DNA from: Calliopum simillimum
Taxonomy: Eukaryota > Arthropoda > Insecta > Diptera > Lauxaniidae
DNA: 64,000 nucleotides
Reading direction: 5' to 3'
NCBI GenBank assembly: GCA_951812925.1
Contig: OX638368.1
Coordinates: forward strand, 157,590,492-157,654,491
Shown here: piece after piece, positions 19,050 to 31,334 of the stretch
How positions within the stretch are numbered: the first letter of the stretch is position 1
How the letters are laid out: each line of letters starts with the position of its first letter
Translations under genes and position numbers: made by a program
The notes under the pieces: model-generated
Databases searched by the model: none
Seen by the model: only the letters and a program-made list of their open reading frames with translations
What the model was told of the DNA's origin: nothing

Positions 19050-21363
19050 CCGCTGTACATGAACAAACCAAAAATAACGCATTCTTGTGTTAAATCGATA
19101 CATTTAACTATATGATCCTTACTTCTGAGGTGTATCATGTGTTCAGTAAACTTGTGCAAGATATTGCGAGGAATATTTTGCCCTCTACAGCCCCCACATG
19201 TGGGTCATTTTGACCCTTTTTTGAAAAAGGTACAAAAATGACACCTAAAACAGGAGAATATTGAGTCAGAACGTGCAACAGAAATATTTGGTATGAAATT
19301 TCACTATTTTATCCCGAAACCCAAAAACTCGATAAAATCAATTAGGACGTCTAACAATCAATTTTTTTCCAAATTTGACCCCACTGTAAAACTCTAAATT
19401 TTTGGATAAAACTCGTCGTCACAAGATTATATCAAAATCACTCAAGGATCATTTTCCTAGAACATACAATATTAACCCATTATATCCTGTTTTAAGGGTT
19501 TTTTGACACCTTTTTCTAAAAACAGGGTTACAATAGGTTAAAGAATTCTGCAAAAATATTTTACGGAAAATTTCGCTAGTAGTTACTGAGGACGAAAAAT
19601 TTTTAAAACTTAAGGAAAGCGTGGCAAGGATGTAATAAATATACAATGTAGAACAAGGGTGTCATCGTTTTAGAATCACTGAGCCAAGCGCAGTCAGCAC
19701 AAAATTTTCTTTTTTTACAACAAATTCAAATTCAACAATTAGAAAAACAATTTTTTGTTGTTTTCTTGGTGGCTCGTTTATAACAACAATAATATTTCAA
19801 TAATTTCTAAAAATTCTGAGAACTACAACACACACGAAAAATTATTTGTTGTTTTTTTCTGTGCGAAGCAACAAAAACAATTTTTCATAAATGTTTAATT
19901 CCGCGAAATTTTGACAAGCTCAAAAAATACCAACAAAAATTATTTCAGTGATTGTTGTATTTCTGCGAAATTTGCATAACATTGAAATATTATTTTTGTT
20001 GTAGTCGAGCCAACATCGGCTCACTTTTGTTCTACGCTGACACCCTTGATGTAGAAAGTCCTAATTGATTTTAATGATTTTTTGGGTTTTGGGATAAAAT
20101 TTCAACTCTTAGGTGTTCAACAACTACTTAACAGTGAAATTTTATAGCAAATATTTTTGTAATACATTCTGGCTCAGTATTCACCTGTTTCAGGTGTCAT
20201 TTTTGTATCTTTTTAAGAAAAGGGTCAAAATGACCACCATGTGTGGTTTTAGAGGATTAAAATTTTCTACAAAAATATTCCTCTCAATATCCATACTTAC
20301 CCTTTATCTCTAGCTCTTTAGGGAGCTCCAATACAAAATTGTTTTCATAGACATAAAAAATATGGAAAGGAAATCGTCAAATAGGCCCATACCTGCCCAG
20401 GAGTCTCTCCTAGAGGAGTAAAATATATGACCGACCCCCATTATCCCCCTGCCAAAGTTTCACAGATTACCTACCCCTATTTCCAATCTTTAAGGAGGCT
20501 CCCATACAAAGTTATGGTTTTTTTAAAAACTGCCCCCACTACCCTAACTGGACCATGGGTACCCCTAGAAGAGTTTATAAAAAAAAAAATTGTACGGCAG
20601 CCCCTTTCAGGGTTGAAAATAGGGAGTAAGTTTGTGGAGGAAAAATATAGGCCGCAAAAAAATAATGTGGGTCGGTCATACATTTGACCTTTCTAGGAGA
20701 ACCCGTGGGGCAGTTAGGGCAGTGGGGGAATTTTATATTTAAACAGTTACTTTGTATGGGAGCCCCCTTAAGGATTGGACATAGGGGGTGGGTATGCTAA
20801 GAGGGTAAGTATGTTGGAAAAATTTTGGGAAGAAAAAACTATTAGGGACCAGTCATACATTTGACCCTTTTAGGGGCACCCAGGGAGTGGTGGGGGTCGA
20901 TTTCCTAAAAATGTCAATTTTGTATGGGAGCCCCCTTAGGGGTTAGAGATAGGGGTAAGTATGCTTGGTAAAAATGTTAGGGGGGATGGGTCGGTCATGC
21001 ATTTGACCTCTCTAGAGGTGACCCCTAAACATTTGAAGGGCTGCAAGTAAGTTTTTTCTCTTTTTCTCTCAACTTTGACCTTGATGCGCCCCAACATTTT
21101 TTTTGCAAACTCATTTTTTTTATCCAGCCTCACAAAATTGAGGGGTGTCAAGTATCAAAATGTTGTAACTAAGAATCTGCATACATTCTTAAAACACCTC
21201 TAATGTACAGTGGATAAAAAACTTCAAAAATCGATTAAAAAAAAAATCTGACGTGCTGGAGAAAAATTACGAGACAAGGGTAATTTTTTTTTAGCACCTC
21301 CTTTAAGATTTTTTTTGGATTTTCTCATGTGTTTTACAAAAAGTTTCAAACTGTCGAACAGTG
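19050..21363. mobile_element. Large inverted-repeat element, left end truncated, with nested hAT-like MITE
   Basis: The sequence matches the intact element at 50368-51824: ATGATCCTTACTTCTGAGG, ATGTGGGTCATTTTGACCC, GGTACAAAAATGACACC. The right end GTCGAACAGTG is at about 21353-21363. The left terminus is missing. The centre (20290-20970) is itself an inverted repeat: GTATGGGAGCCCCCTTA near 20757 and 20931, and its reverse near 20300 and 20490. No coding capacity is seen; the frames at 20427-20687 are shadows of the repeat. Confidence 0.6.
19654..20048. mobile_element. hAT-like MITE with 8-bp duplication
   Basis: The ends are CAAGGGTGTCA and TGACACCCTTG. ATGTAGAA flanks both sides (19646-19653 and 20049-20056), an exact 8-bp duplication. 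TIRs of this kind with 8-bp duplications are diagnostic of the hAT superfamily. The 395-bp interior is A+T rich, rich in TTGTTGTT, and non-coding. Confidence 0.85.
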
Positions 21364-22865
21364 TACTATAATCTGGAGCATAAAAACGAAAGTTTAATTT
21401 TTATTTTTGACCTGATATTTACTTCTGATATAAATTTTTACCACCATAGTCAGCATCCCAAGTGAACTAATATAAATTAGAGAGAATCGCATATTTTTTT
21501 TTTTTTTGGATAAAAAGCACCATCGACAATGAATTATTATGCACATCAGCCTTAAACAGACAGTTGTATTGTGTTAGCTTTCCATTGAATGCTCTCGAAT
21601 GTTGACCATTTTTTTTTTTTTTTTAATAATATTTATCTCACCCTCACGTCTTATTTCCCTCTTTTCCAGCTACTTGACGGTTTCTTTTCGTGTCTTTTTC
21701 GTGTCATTTATACTACAAAAACTCTAAATCCCTATGCAAACAATGGAAACAACAGGATATCTCAAGGACATACTCTTTCTTTTTATTTCTTTGTAATTCT
21801 ATTTATAAGCTCTTTGTTGTTAAGTCGCCTGTCCACTTAAGGCATTTGAGCTTAGAATTATTAATGGCCAATGGCAGTCAGTCGATTAAATTCTTGAGTT
21901 TGTTTTTATTAATTTTGCTTTGCTTTTTTTATTGACATCCACGATACATTTAAATGTATCTCTTCAGATGAAAACAACACTTAGAGTGTATCACCTAAAA
22001 ATGTTCTCTCCAAAAGCAATTTTTTATTGAATATATCGTTAACCAGTATCCCATAGAAAAATCAGCCTATGTAACTGAAAATTTAAAACGCAAGAGCATA
22101 ATTTTGGGTTGAAGTCCTTAACATTTTCCAATCGCAAGTTCTAAAGTTTGCCTTTTAGTTTAAGGCCAGGCTAGAGGTAACGCCCTTACTAGTGTTTTAA
22201 ATGCAAACAATTTTATGTCAAACATCCACCTACTGGTATGTAACTCGATTGAAACAACATTTTAAAACTGCACAAAAAGGTGTGTTCTGCAACATACAAA
22301 ACATTATTGTCGTAGTTGGTTTTTTTTTTTTTTGTTTATCTTGTGTTTTCAACCAGATTATGCAGTGAAAGTATTTTATATGCAAATGTTTCACATGACA
22401 GTGGAGGCAAAAAAAAAAAAACACCAACATCAGCGACATTAAAGTTCACCAGTAGCTGGTTGCAGTGCAACGTATTAAAACACTAAAGCAGCAGCATTTT
22501 GACATAAATTATTGAAGTGTCAGTCAAGGGATTGTAACAAAAACATGAAAATTTTCATTAAATAGCGCAGATAAATGCACATACTAGAGTGTCCATTAAA
22601 TACTAAATATCTTTTTATTTGTACACCCCTTGATTTATGAGTTTACAACTATAAATAAATAATAAACATTTTTTTCTTGTGATGATCTTAACATCCGTAA
22701 ATGGTGATTAAATGATCATTTAAATGATATGGCCTTTTATACTACTTGGCACCACAGTATGTTTTGTCTCAAAAAAAATTGACACTTTGTTTTTTATCGA
22801 TAAAAAAATACCCAATAAATTTTTATTTATTTTTTAACTTACAAAATAACCCAAAACCTTAAACT
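21364..22865. other. Intergenic or intronic A+T-rich stretch
   Basis: No gene or recognised transposon is seen. It contains several poly-T tracts (21608, 22320) and a poly-A tract (22410). Confidence 0.35.
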
Positions 22866-22930
22866 GTTGTATGTATGTATGAATTCTCCTTTAACTCCTA
22901 GGAGGAGCATAGGACCAATATGAAATCTCT
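22866..22930 (-). mobile_element. LINE 3' tail, 5'-truncated
   Basis: On the - strand it reads TTTCATATTGGTCCTATGCT, then CCTCCTAGGAGTTAAAGGAG and a TACATAC tail. This is the same end as the LINE at 39250-40040, so it is a dead-on-arrival 3' fragment. Confidence 0.65.
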
Positions 22931-23099
22931 CCATTTGTCAAAACCTTAAACTGTTAACAAATACTTATTTTCCATAAAAAATATTTTACTTTTTTCTTAA
23001 GGCCCTTCAATAAGTTTTATACAGTTGTTTCGTCGACAGTACCGTATGATCTTCTCCACTTATAACTGAAATCTTCTAAATATTTTGCAGTATTTTTAT

Positions 23100-23810
23100 T
23101 TCTTCAAAGATTCAATTTCATTAGAGCCCAATACTTCTCAAAAGATCGCAGCTCTGGGCAGTTAAGTGGATTCGAACGTTTTTGTAAAAAAATTAAATTT
23201 TTGATCTTGTACCACTCTAGAGTAGTGGGGGGTTGCTTAATCAAGCCAAAACATAACAGTACCTTAATGTTCACGAATAAATTGCAAAAGACGTTTTTCA
23301 AAACACTCGCCAACATAAATTTTCCAATTTGCTTTGCACTATAATACAAAAAAAAAACAGCTTCTCAGTCTCCAAGTGCATATGACCTACAAAACCATAA
23401 ATTTCTAAGGAAATTTTGTGATTTTCTTTGCTTAAATTTTGCTTGGCACCTGCCTCTTCTCCGCACAGGTTTAAAATTCGTGAAATCTACCTTTACGTGC
23501 CTTTCATTGTCCATTATGTAACAGTCAAATTTATTCAAGTAACCTTCATATAACTTTCGGTCTCGCAACTAAGCCATCAGCGGCTTTTTAACGCAACGAT
23601 CTGATACTTTCAAAACTCTGTAGGTCTTCACCTTGCTGTGACCTTTGTACAGCAGATTTCAAGGTGATTGCCCTTTTAGCAATATTTCGTACTGAAGTTT
23701 TGGAATTGTATCAATTGTAGTACAACATGACGTATGAGCAACATTTATATTAAATGGTAATTTATGCGTACTATCTATCTTCGGGAATACTCCCACATCC
23801 ATAACTTACA
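23100..23810 (-). pseudogene. Tc1/mariner-superfamily transposase relic, copy 1
   Basis: Reading the - strand, the pieces are KFDCYIMDNERHVKVDF (23365-23568 frame) and LEWYKIKNLIFLQKRSNPLN with CPELRSFEKYWALMK (23104-23349 frame). The motif order MDxExxVKxDF, then LEWY...PxNPxxCPELRPIExYWAxxK, is typical of a Tc1/mariner-type DDE transposase well known in insects. Frameshifts separate the pieces, and the first catalytic Asp appears as MDNE. No terminal repeats were found. Confidence 0.7.
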
Positions 23811-24540
23811 TCGTAAGAAGTTTTGCACAGATGAGTATAAGCTCAATTATTGTAAATTTCAACGAGGGAATAAGTAATTCACCATCGGAATGTGTAAATA
23901 AATGCATTAATTGAAATATATTTTCTGGCGAAAAAAACTCTTATAACAGACACCCTAACCTTAACTTAAGTATAACAATGTTACACCATCGGTTGCTGTT
24001 GCTGTTGTTTGGTTTTGCCTTTTGTTTTAAGCTGTTTGCTGTGGTTACAAATGCTGGCATCTCTAGCAAAGCTTTGGCGTCTGCATCGGAGAATTGCGTT
24101 GTTCTTTAATTAGAAGATATTTTCCATATTGTACCCTCACTGTGTCCTTATTTTTAAAAGACAGTTGCTGAGATATTTATCATAGCTCTAAGTTTGTTGT
24201 TGTGAATGTAATTAAATAGAATGAAAGAAATAAATCTTTCACTAGCTCTGTGATTATTTTAAACATGTGGAATGCAATTTCCTTGAAAACCTTGCATACT
24301 ATTGACAAAACGTGGTCTAATTGGTTTTCAACAGGATTCTTAAAAAAATTTACAAGAAGTAACCAGTGCACGAAAACTATTCACAAAATTTTTTTTTAAC
24401 AGATAATGATTTACATTATTAGCTTCGTAGGCTGCTATATATATTTCTGGCCTAGGCAACACTAAGTGTTGCCAGGTCCAATCTGGCATTTTCATTGGAA
24501 AGTTTGACATTTTCTAGCATAAACGTACTCACAACGTTTT
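23811..24540. other. Non-coding stretch
   Basis: Nothing is recognised apart from a short TTGCTGTTG run near 23993. Confidence 0.35.
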
Positions 24541-24549
24541 GATGTACAG

Positions 24550-25400
24550 GTGCTATTTGTTTTGTCATTTGTGGTTGGAGCTTGCTGTTCCATATCTTTC
24601 AGTAAAAAACAGCAATATTACAAAAACAAGGCAAAATGATAGAAAAAAACAAAAAAAATCTATCGGATGGCTGGTTTTCTTATGTTTCATTCATAACCAT
24701 ATGAAATCATCAGACGAATTTGACCACAACCGATGAACTCGACTAGCAAGCTTTATTTAGCCATTTGCATGGATTAGACGCAAATCACAGCACAAAATTA
24801 AATGTATGTATATATTCTCCTTTTACTCCTAGGAGGAGCATAGGGCCAAATTTTATAGGGGAATCCTTCCTAACTATGCATGTTTCTTGCACCTCGAATT
24901 CCGATGTACATGCTGCCGAGACAGTTGGATTAACCACATTCTGGTGGGTACCACTTGGAAAGATGTTTTCCATCGTTTTTCGATTCATGCTTTATTAGTA
25001 TAATCTTATTGGCAACGCACCACGCATTAAGTTATAAGCTTAAGGCTGGATGCGGCAAGCGCTGCAGTTCAATTACAGCCGCCCAATCTGGAACAGACGC
25101 TTCAAGATTTCTAAAAATGTTTTTTTTAAGGCGGCATCGACTTGCCTTGTCACTGCCAATTGGGGGCATTGATGTTTTCTTTAAAGGCGCAACGCTGTCC
25201 AATATAGCTTGAATGGCTTGCTTGTCGATTTCTTCTGTTGTGGGCAAATTTGTCTGATGATTCCATATGGTTATGGATGAAGCATAAAGAAAACCAGCCT
25301 TCCGATAAATGTTTTTGTATTTTTCTATGCATTTTGTTTTGTTTTTGTAGTGTTTGTATTTTTTACTTAAAAACATGGAACGGAAAGCTCCAATCACAAA
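24550..25400. repeat. Inverted pair of an unknown coding-like fragment, with a LINE tail between
   Basis: Bases 24580-24760 are mirrored at 25205-25385. Shared stretches are TCGG.TGGCTGGTTTTCTT and CATAACCATATG.AATCATCA. On the - strand the right copy is an open frame of 124 codons (25032-25406) with SSITIWNHQTNLPTTEEIDK. The left copy encodes the same peptide in broken form. The similarity at peptide level suggests a former protein-coding element that I do not recognise. Confidence 0.45.
24798..24855 (-). mobile_element. LINE 3' tail, 5'-truncated (second)
   Basis: On the - strand it reads GGCCCTATGCTCCTCCTAGG, then AGTAAAAGGAGAATATATAC, as at 40000-40036. It lies between the inverted arms. 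Confidence 0.6.
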
Positions 25401-25490
25401 TGACACGTGCTTTGATGGTAGCTAATATTCACTTTATTAATCAAAGGACCTTTAGGCAGCACCTGAAAGATCTTTCGTCTGTAGATAGTA

Positions 25491-27631
25491 CAGAGTGGCT
25501 GATGAAAGCTGCTACCAAAAAAAAATGTTATATCTTTTTTTTTAACCAATTAATTTTTTCCATTTTTTTTTTATTTTACAGATTAATCTTTAGATTTAAC
25601 GAAAATGGAGGAATGGGACACTGAGACAAGGATTTGAATTGTCCGCCGTTATCTCGCATTGGAGTCCGTAGTTTCAGTACAAAGAGAATATAGGCGCACG
25701 TTTGGGGGCACTCCCCGAGCAGATGGACTATAATGAGGCTCGTAAACAATTTTGCCGAGCACGGGACAATAGAAAGAAGGCCTTATTACCGAAACGCTTC
25801 AAGGATCTTATCGGCCCAAATGAGTATCAGCAGACAGTCACTGCAGGCAATTATGCACAAAGATTTGAACTTGTTTCCATACAAAATTCAAATGTCTAAT
25901 AAACTGAATGCAGCAGACTTGCCGATTAGCTTGGAATTTTGCCAGACGATCCACAGTGCTGCGATAGAAGGCATTTGCGTAAAAATTTTTTGTTCAAATT
26001 TAAAATTTTTTTTATGCCATTCTACAGCAAATAGTCCAATTAAGAAATCCCCTGAAAATTTTTGAAAAATAGTGTGATTTGTAAGTGTTACAGCTTTTTA
26101 AAGTCGAACTTTTTTTCGAAAAAAAAAACATTTAAGAAAATTTTCTAATCGCAGAACTTTTTAAAAATAATTGCTGCTCCTAAACCTCAAAAGCAATTGT
26201 TTTAAAATAATATGCATACGAAAGCCTACATACTCATTTATTTTTAATATTTTTTGTATGCCAATTTGATTAGCCAAATTAAAGTTATTTTAAATGATAT
26301 AAAAAAAAATTTTTCAAATATTGAAAACCGGAAAATGCTAATTTTCTTTAGAGCAGGAAAAAAAAAGACGGGACTTGCGGGCATTGTACTTAAACGTACA
26401 AATAGTACAGATTCCATATTTTAAGATAGGAAAAATTCACGACCCCGTTTTTCCCCGTTTACTTTAAATATTTATCTGAATATCCCGTATTTACGTAAAA
26501 ATCAATGATTTTATAAAATTTACACCACAAAATTTTTTTCAAATGCTTTTGAATTTTTTTAAATTTGATTTTTTTTTACAGCATACTTTTATATGTCAAA
26601 AACACATTGAACTATTAAAATTTTATATGGTTTTTTACAGCCTAAAAGCATGCGCAAACATTTTTTCCAGTTAACATTCGAAGTTTTATTTATTTGAATA
26701 TCTTTTTTTCTATTCATTGCATTTGAAAATTAATTGCATTTCTGAAAACAACGTAAAAAAATGTATCAGTATGGTAAATCTCATTGAAATTGAACCAAAA
26801 CTGTGGAAATGCCGTTCCGTTGTATGGAGTGACAGCACTGTGCGATCCTTCAAATGGCGGAAGAGGACGAAAACGTCTTAAACTGTATTTTTATGTCTCA
26901 CGAGGCTCATATTGTCCTAAATGGCAATTTTAACAAACAAAATTGTCGAATATGGAGTGATTATAATCCCCACATACTACATGAGACGGAATTGAATCCA
27001 CTACGTGTCACAGTGTGGTGTGCAGTTTCATCAAAATGCAATGTCGGGCCATACTTCTTTAAAGAGAACGGTGCTACTGTTACGGTCACTGCAGACCGTT
27101 AATTAAAAATGTTAAAAAAATTTTTTTTCCCAGAATTACGCCGAAAGAAAATCTCTATCAAATCTGTGTAGTTTCAACAAGATAGTGCAACTCCTCAGAT
27201 TGCCAGGCCTGTTATGTCAGAATTACAGCGGAAATTTTCAAATAAGCTGATTTCCAGAAACTCCCCATTACGTTGGCCTCCCAGGTCTCCTGACCTTACT
27301 GCACCTGATTTTTTCTTATAGGGTTATTGCAAACAGGAAGTTTATAAAACAAAAGCAGCAAATTTGAACGACTTAAATCAATCCATTCGAACAATAATTG
27401 CAGCGATTCCTGCTGCAACTCTTCGCACAGTTATGAACAATTTTTTACTAAGATGCCGCTCATGCATCACCGAGCGTGGAGGCCATTTGAACTCTATAAT
27501 TTTTAAAACTTCTTTATTAAACTAAATAAAAATGTATTATCTTTCAAATAAAACAATACAACATTAACTAAATGAATTTAAAAAAAAGTTATTTAACTTT
27601 CTTTATGTAGCAGCTTTCATCAGCCACCCTG
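25491..27631 (+). mobile_element. Tc1/mariner-superfamily element with intact ends
   Basis: The ends CAGAGTGGCTGATGAAAGCT (left) and CAGGGTGGCTGATGAAAGCT (right, reversed) are inverted repeats of about 25 bp. TA flanks both sides (25489-25490, 27632-27633). It holds the broken transposase gene annotated separately. About 800 bp of A+T-rich DNA without transposase similarity (about 26000-26780) interrupts the coding part. Confidence 0.85.
25605..27525 (+). pseudogene. Broken DDE/D transposase of the 25491-27631 element
   Basis: The N-terminal pieces start at MEEWDTETRI and run through YRRTFGGTPRADGL to KDLNLFPYKIQMSNKLNAAD. The core resumes at 26854 with AHIVLNGNFNKQNCRIWSD and PLRVTVWCAVSS. 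After a stop and frameshift come FQQDSATPQIARP (second Asp) and PPRSPDLTAPDFFL (third acidic residue). The usual DEAHF motif with the first Asp reads SHEAHI, so the catalytic Asp is His. With several stops and a large insertion it cannot make an active enzyme, but the ends could still be mobilised by a relative. Confidence 0.8.
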
Positions 27632-27633
27632 TA

Positions 27634-28905
27634 TATGCATTAGATGGGGTCGAAATTGAGACTCATCCCAAAAGCGACTCAATGTCTTGCTTTTGAGTAG
27701 AAAATCGTTTTTCTGACCGCTTAGTTGAAAAATGTAAGCAATTCGATTTTTGAAACCGAATATTATCTTTAATACAAAAAAAACCCATAATTTTTTAATG
27801 CCAAAATTTTTGTAAGAACATAGTCTTTATTTTTGAAGCATCATTGGGCATCCATTTTGTAACGAAAAAAAAAAGTTATAAGCAAAAAGACATATTTTTC
27901 TTAGCCAAAATAGGCCTTCATTAGAATCAAATCTTTCTCTGAACGAAAAAAATTATGGAAATATCGTTTTTAAGAGTCCTTCTAACTTTTGAAATGGTTT
28001 CGGAATGATTGTTTTTTCATATCTAAGATTCTATGAAAACAGAAAGTAACTTTGTGGCAAAACCAGAACTTTCGTCATACCTTGAGCTATAGCAATTCCA
28101 TAAATGATTCCATCAGATGGCAAAAGAGCGCCATTGAATGGACAGTACCTCTAAGGCTACAGAACATACGGAGAAATAAATTAGAGATACGACTTAAGCG
28201 GCTCAAAATCCATACAAAAAGTTGAACAACTTAAATTTTCAAATAAAATTTCTCCAACATTAGGAGCATATTTGGGTTTGAAAATGGTTTCGGGTCCATC
28301 AAACGTTCTCTGAAGTGAACCACTTTTCCATGTTGTTTATTTACATCCGAATGAAACATTTGCTTTCAGGGGAACGAAATTCCATATAAATCTGAACCAT
28401 ACTTATAAACGTACTAATACAGAAAGCACGTAAGTGATTTTATCTTACAAAAACATTCATGACAATTCGGATGATTTGAAAAATGTAAACTGTAAATCAT
28501 TTCTTTAAATACAATCCATTTGTCTCACATTTCGACACTAAGTACATGAACTTGTTTTGATCACACTTTTATGAAAACAGCAAATTTTTCAAAACACCTT
28601 ATTTCATAGAAATTTGTGTGCAGCAGGTGAAATTTGCATAAAATTGTTTTGAAAAAAAGCACACTCCAACAATGGAAAAAAAAAACATATCTGAATGCTC
28701 TAAATGATTTTATCCGTTTCCTTCGGCAAAAACGAAACCAACAGTCTAAAAGGAAACAATGAAAGGTTGTTGAGGCAGATTTACATTGTTTACAATGTGT
28801 GCGCAAGCCTGTATATGAAAGTGTGTCTGTGTCTATGTGTGATAACAACCGATGCTGTAGCTGCACTAAATAAACCAGTCAGGTGCTGATGCATTGAAAC
28901 AACTA
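27634..28905. other. Non-coding stretch
   Basis: No gene is seen. Bases 27960-28000 (TTTTTAAGAGTCCTTCTAAC) are the reverse of 43030-43060, a faint dispersed repeat. Confidence 0.35.
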
Positions 28906-29578
28906 CCCAATGGGGAATGGAGCGCATCAATAGCGCTTCTGAAGCGCTCTAAAGCAGCAGTGAAGCGCATCTCTCTCGTTTCCAAAAGCGCTGAAATTAA
29001 CATTGGCATGTCATTGGAAGGAAGCGCTTTGTTCTCGCTACCAGAAATGCTGTTTGGATGCGCATCGCTCCCGCATCCAGAAATGCTGTTTGGATGCGTT
29101 TCGCTCTCGCATTCAGAAATGCTCTTTGGATGCTTTTTGGATGACAATAAAAATATTTAAAAAATTAATTTTTAATTGAAATTTTACGTCTTTCACCACA
29201 AAGACTCATCAGACTATTATTTTTTTTTTATGTAATTATAATTATTTTTATTTAACTAAATTAATTATAATTGAAAAATTGCAAGTTGAAAAACTATTGT
29301 GTTAGGTCTTGGCCGGAGTTGAACCGAGGACCTCACGGTTGCTACAACTCTCAATCGCAGTGCCAGTCGCTAGACCACTGCTCCATCCTCGCGCTCTTAC
29401 GAAGCTGACTTATTGACTTATTTTGTTTTGTGCGTAAATACGTGACCGAAAGCGCTTCGTTCTCGGTACCAGAAATGCTCTTTGGATGCGCATCGCTCTC
29501 GCATTCGGAAATGCTCTATGGATGCGCTTCGTTCTCGCTATTGCATCTTGGGGATGCGCATCGAAATTTTCTGTTGGG
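28906..29578. mobile_element. CCCAAT-ended TIR element with GGATGCGC repeats and a tRNA-like core
   Basis: It starts CCCAATGGGGAATGGAGCGC and ends CTGTTGGG, with TA on both sides (28904-28905, 29579-29580). The left arm repeats CAGAAATGCT.TTTGGATGCG three to four times, and the right arm repeats the same motif. The centre holds the tRNA-like module. The periodic open frames are by-products of these repeats. Confidence 0.65.
29300..29396 (-). ncRNA. tRNA-like pol III module (CCCAAT element)
   Basis: On the - strand GGATGGAGCAGTGGTCTAGC resembles a tRNA 5' end with A box. GGTCCTCGGTTCAACTCCGG holds a B box (GGTTCAACTCC). The spacing of about 60 bases fits a tRNA with a variable arm. A TTTTT run follows about 30 bases later. 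A diverged copy lies at 63028-63117. Confidence 0.5.
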
Positions 29579-29642
29579 TACAAACAATTCACAGACACTA
29601 ATACTAATGCATAAAAAAAATACTTTCAACCAGCCGTAATCA

Positions 29643-29953
29643 CCCAATGGGGAATAGAGCGCATCAATAGCGCTTCTGAAGCGCTCCAAAGCAGCAGTGA
29701 AGCTCATCTCTCTCGTTACCAAAAGCGCTGAAATTAACATTGGCATGTCATTGGAACGAAGCGCTTCGCTCTCGCTACCAGAAATGCTCTTTGGATGCGC
29801 ATCGCTCCCGCATTCAGAAATGCCGTTTGGATGCGCTTCGCTCTCGCTACCTATAGCGCAGGAAATATGCGCATACAAATCAGCTCTTTAGATGCGAGAA
29901 GGACGCGCATCGCTATTGCATCATGGGAATGCGCATCGAAATTTTCTGTTGGG
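29643..29953. mobile_element. Internally deleted CCCAAT-ended element
   Basis: It starts CCCAATGGGGAATAGAGCGC and ends TTTTCTGTTGGG, with CA on both sides. It is almost the same as the arms of 28906-29578 joined without the tRNA-like centre. The two copies lie 64 bp apart in the same orientation. Confidence 0.65.
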
Positions 29954-31020
29954 CACCAGTAAAAAAACACAAAAACTGATTTCTAATTTTAAAGTCATTG
30001 ATCAAGAATGCAGAGTATTTTGGAGCACATGATGTATGAGCAAGCATACCAAATATCCTGTTTTGAGGAGGATTAAGTTGACACAATCACCTTAAAATTA
30101 ATCATTAATTAAGTAGTTACAAAGTGCAACAAATTGACCGGAACATATTCTGAATGAGATCTGGATAGCTTTTTTTTATTTATTTATGGTAGCTGATTTC
30201 GAATCTGGTAACCGTTTTATTTTTCTTTCAGTTCTGTGGCCAAATTGATTTTGCTTTAAGGTGCAGAACACGCTTTTTCCGACTAGTAAGTTCTACATCA
30301 TTTATTTTATTTTTTCAAAGGCATGGAATGGTCCTGGTTTTTCTCTTTAAAGCATAACCTTAACTTTTCTAAATAGATTATTTTTGTGCAAAGATGGCAA
30401 AAGTTGCTATCGTGCAGTTTTTGTAAAAATGGGTTATTTAGTCCAGGGTATTGTTCTTAGCGAGATCTATAAGCTGGCAAAATCAGATTTGCTCTCGGAG
30501 TTGTAGTTCCTTAGAAAAACATCTTGAAAAACCGGATTTTGTGATTTTTTTATTTTAATTGAAAATTTAAATTTGCTCTCCTGAAAAATTATGAAAACAT
30601 GCGAGAGCAGCTTTTCTGATAAAACAGAAAAAGTCTGCGAAGTAGAAAAAATAAAACGCGTGTTCTTTTCTTAAAGATCATACGAAAAGTACAAGAAGTA
30701 GTTTATTAAGTAATGCATAACACCAATAAGTGTTATACTATGTAAATATGAGAAAATGTATAAAGAGACAAATGCAAGGGGTGTTTACATATTCTAAAAG
30801 TAAATAGTTTTAGAAGTTAAAACATTTTGCCATCTTTGCACAGATTTCTGCCTTACATATCATTCGTTGAAGTAAAGGCATAGCTAGATGGAACCGATTT
30901 TAATTTTGAGAGATATCACACACACACACGCGTTTTCTTCCAAGTCCAATCTAAATAAAATTTTCCATATTAAATGAAAACACCAAAAAAAAATAAGAAA
31001 AACCAAAAACAAAAATAGTC
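29954..31020. other. Non-coding stretch with one inverted-repeat element
   Basis: GTGCAAAGATGGCAAAAGTT near 30388 is mirrored by ACATTTTGCCATCTTTGCAC near 30822. This suggests a decayed TIR element of about 450 bp. A (CA)n run lies at 30911-30926. No gene is seen. Confidence 0.4.
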
Positions 31021-31023
31021 TGG

Positions 31024-31325
31024 CCTGTTCCGAAATCCGCGTGATTTCAATTCCTTTTCATTGAGGAGGCTTTTTCATGAAAACGATGAGTGGAACGATA
31101 AAAAGTATCAGAACCTTTTTTGTGTAGAATTGTAGGTTCTACGAATATCTCCTAAACAGTTACCTTTTCGAAAATACAAATCAATATTATTTGTAGAACC
31201 TGTAATTATCCACATAAAAGATTATAATACTTTTTATCGTGTTGCTCACCATTTTCATCAAAAAGCTTCCAAAATCAAAAGTAACTGTAACCACAGAGAT
31301 AACGAAACAGGTCTGAATAATTTCA
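31024..31325. repeat. Hairpin element 1
   Basis: GAACGATAAAAAGTATCAGA and GTAGGTTCTAC in the left arm are mirrored in the right arm (GATAAAAAGTATTATAATCT and GTTCTACAAAT, read in reverse). GGCCTGTTCCGAAA / TTTCGTTATCT..ACAGGTC form weak outer ends. Confidence 0.5.
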
Positions 31326-31334
31326 AATGTATTT

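Noticed and set aside
20427..20687. 86-codon frame in the G-rich inverted array
   Set aside because: The opposite strand is equally open and the stretch is part of a repeat element.
28866..29891. Frames with periodic PEMLFGCAS / HPNSISG repeats that look like a repeat protein
   Set aside because: The repeats lie in the arms of CCCAAT-ended elements, occur on both strands and stop at element ends.
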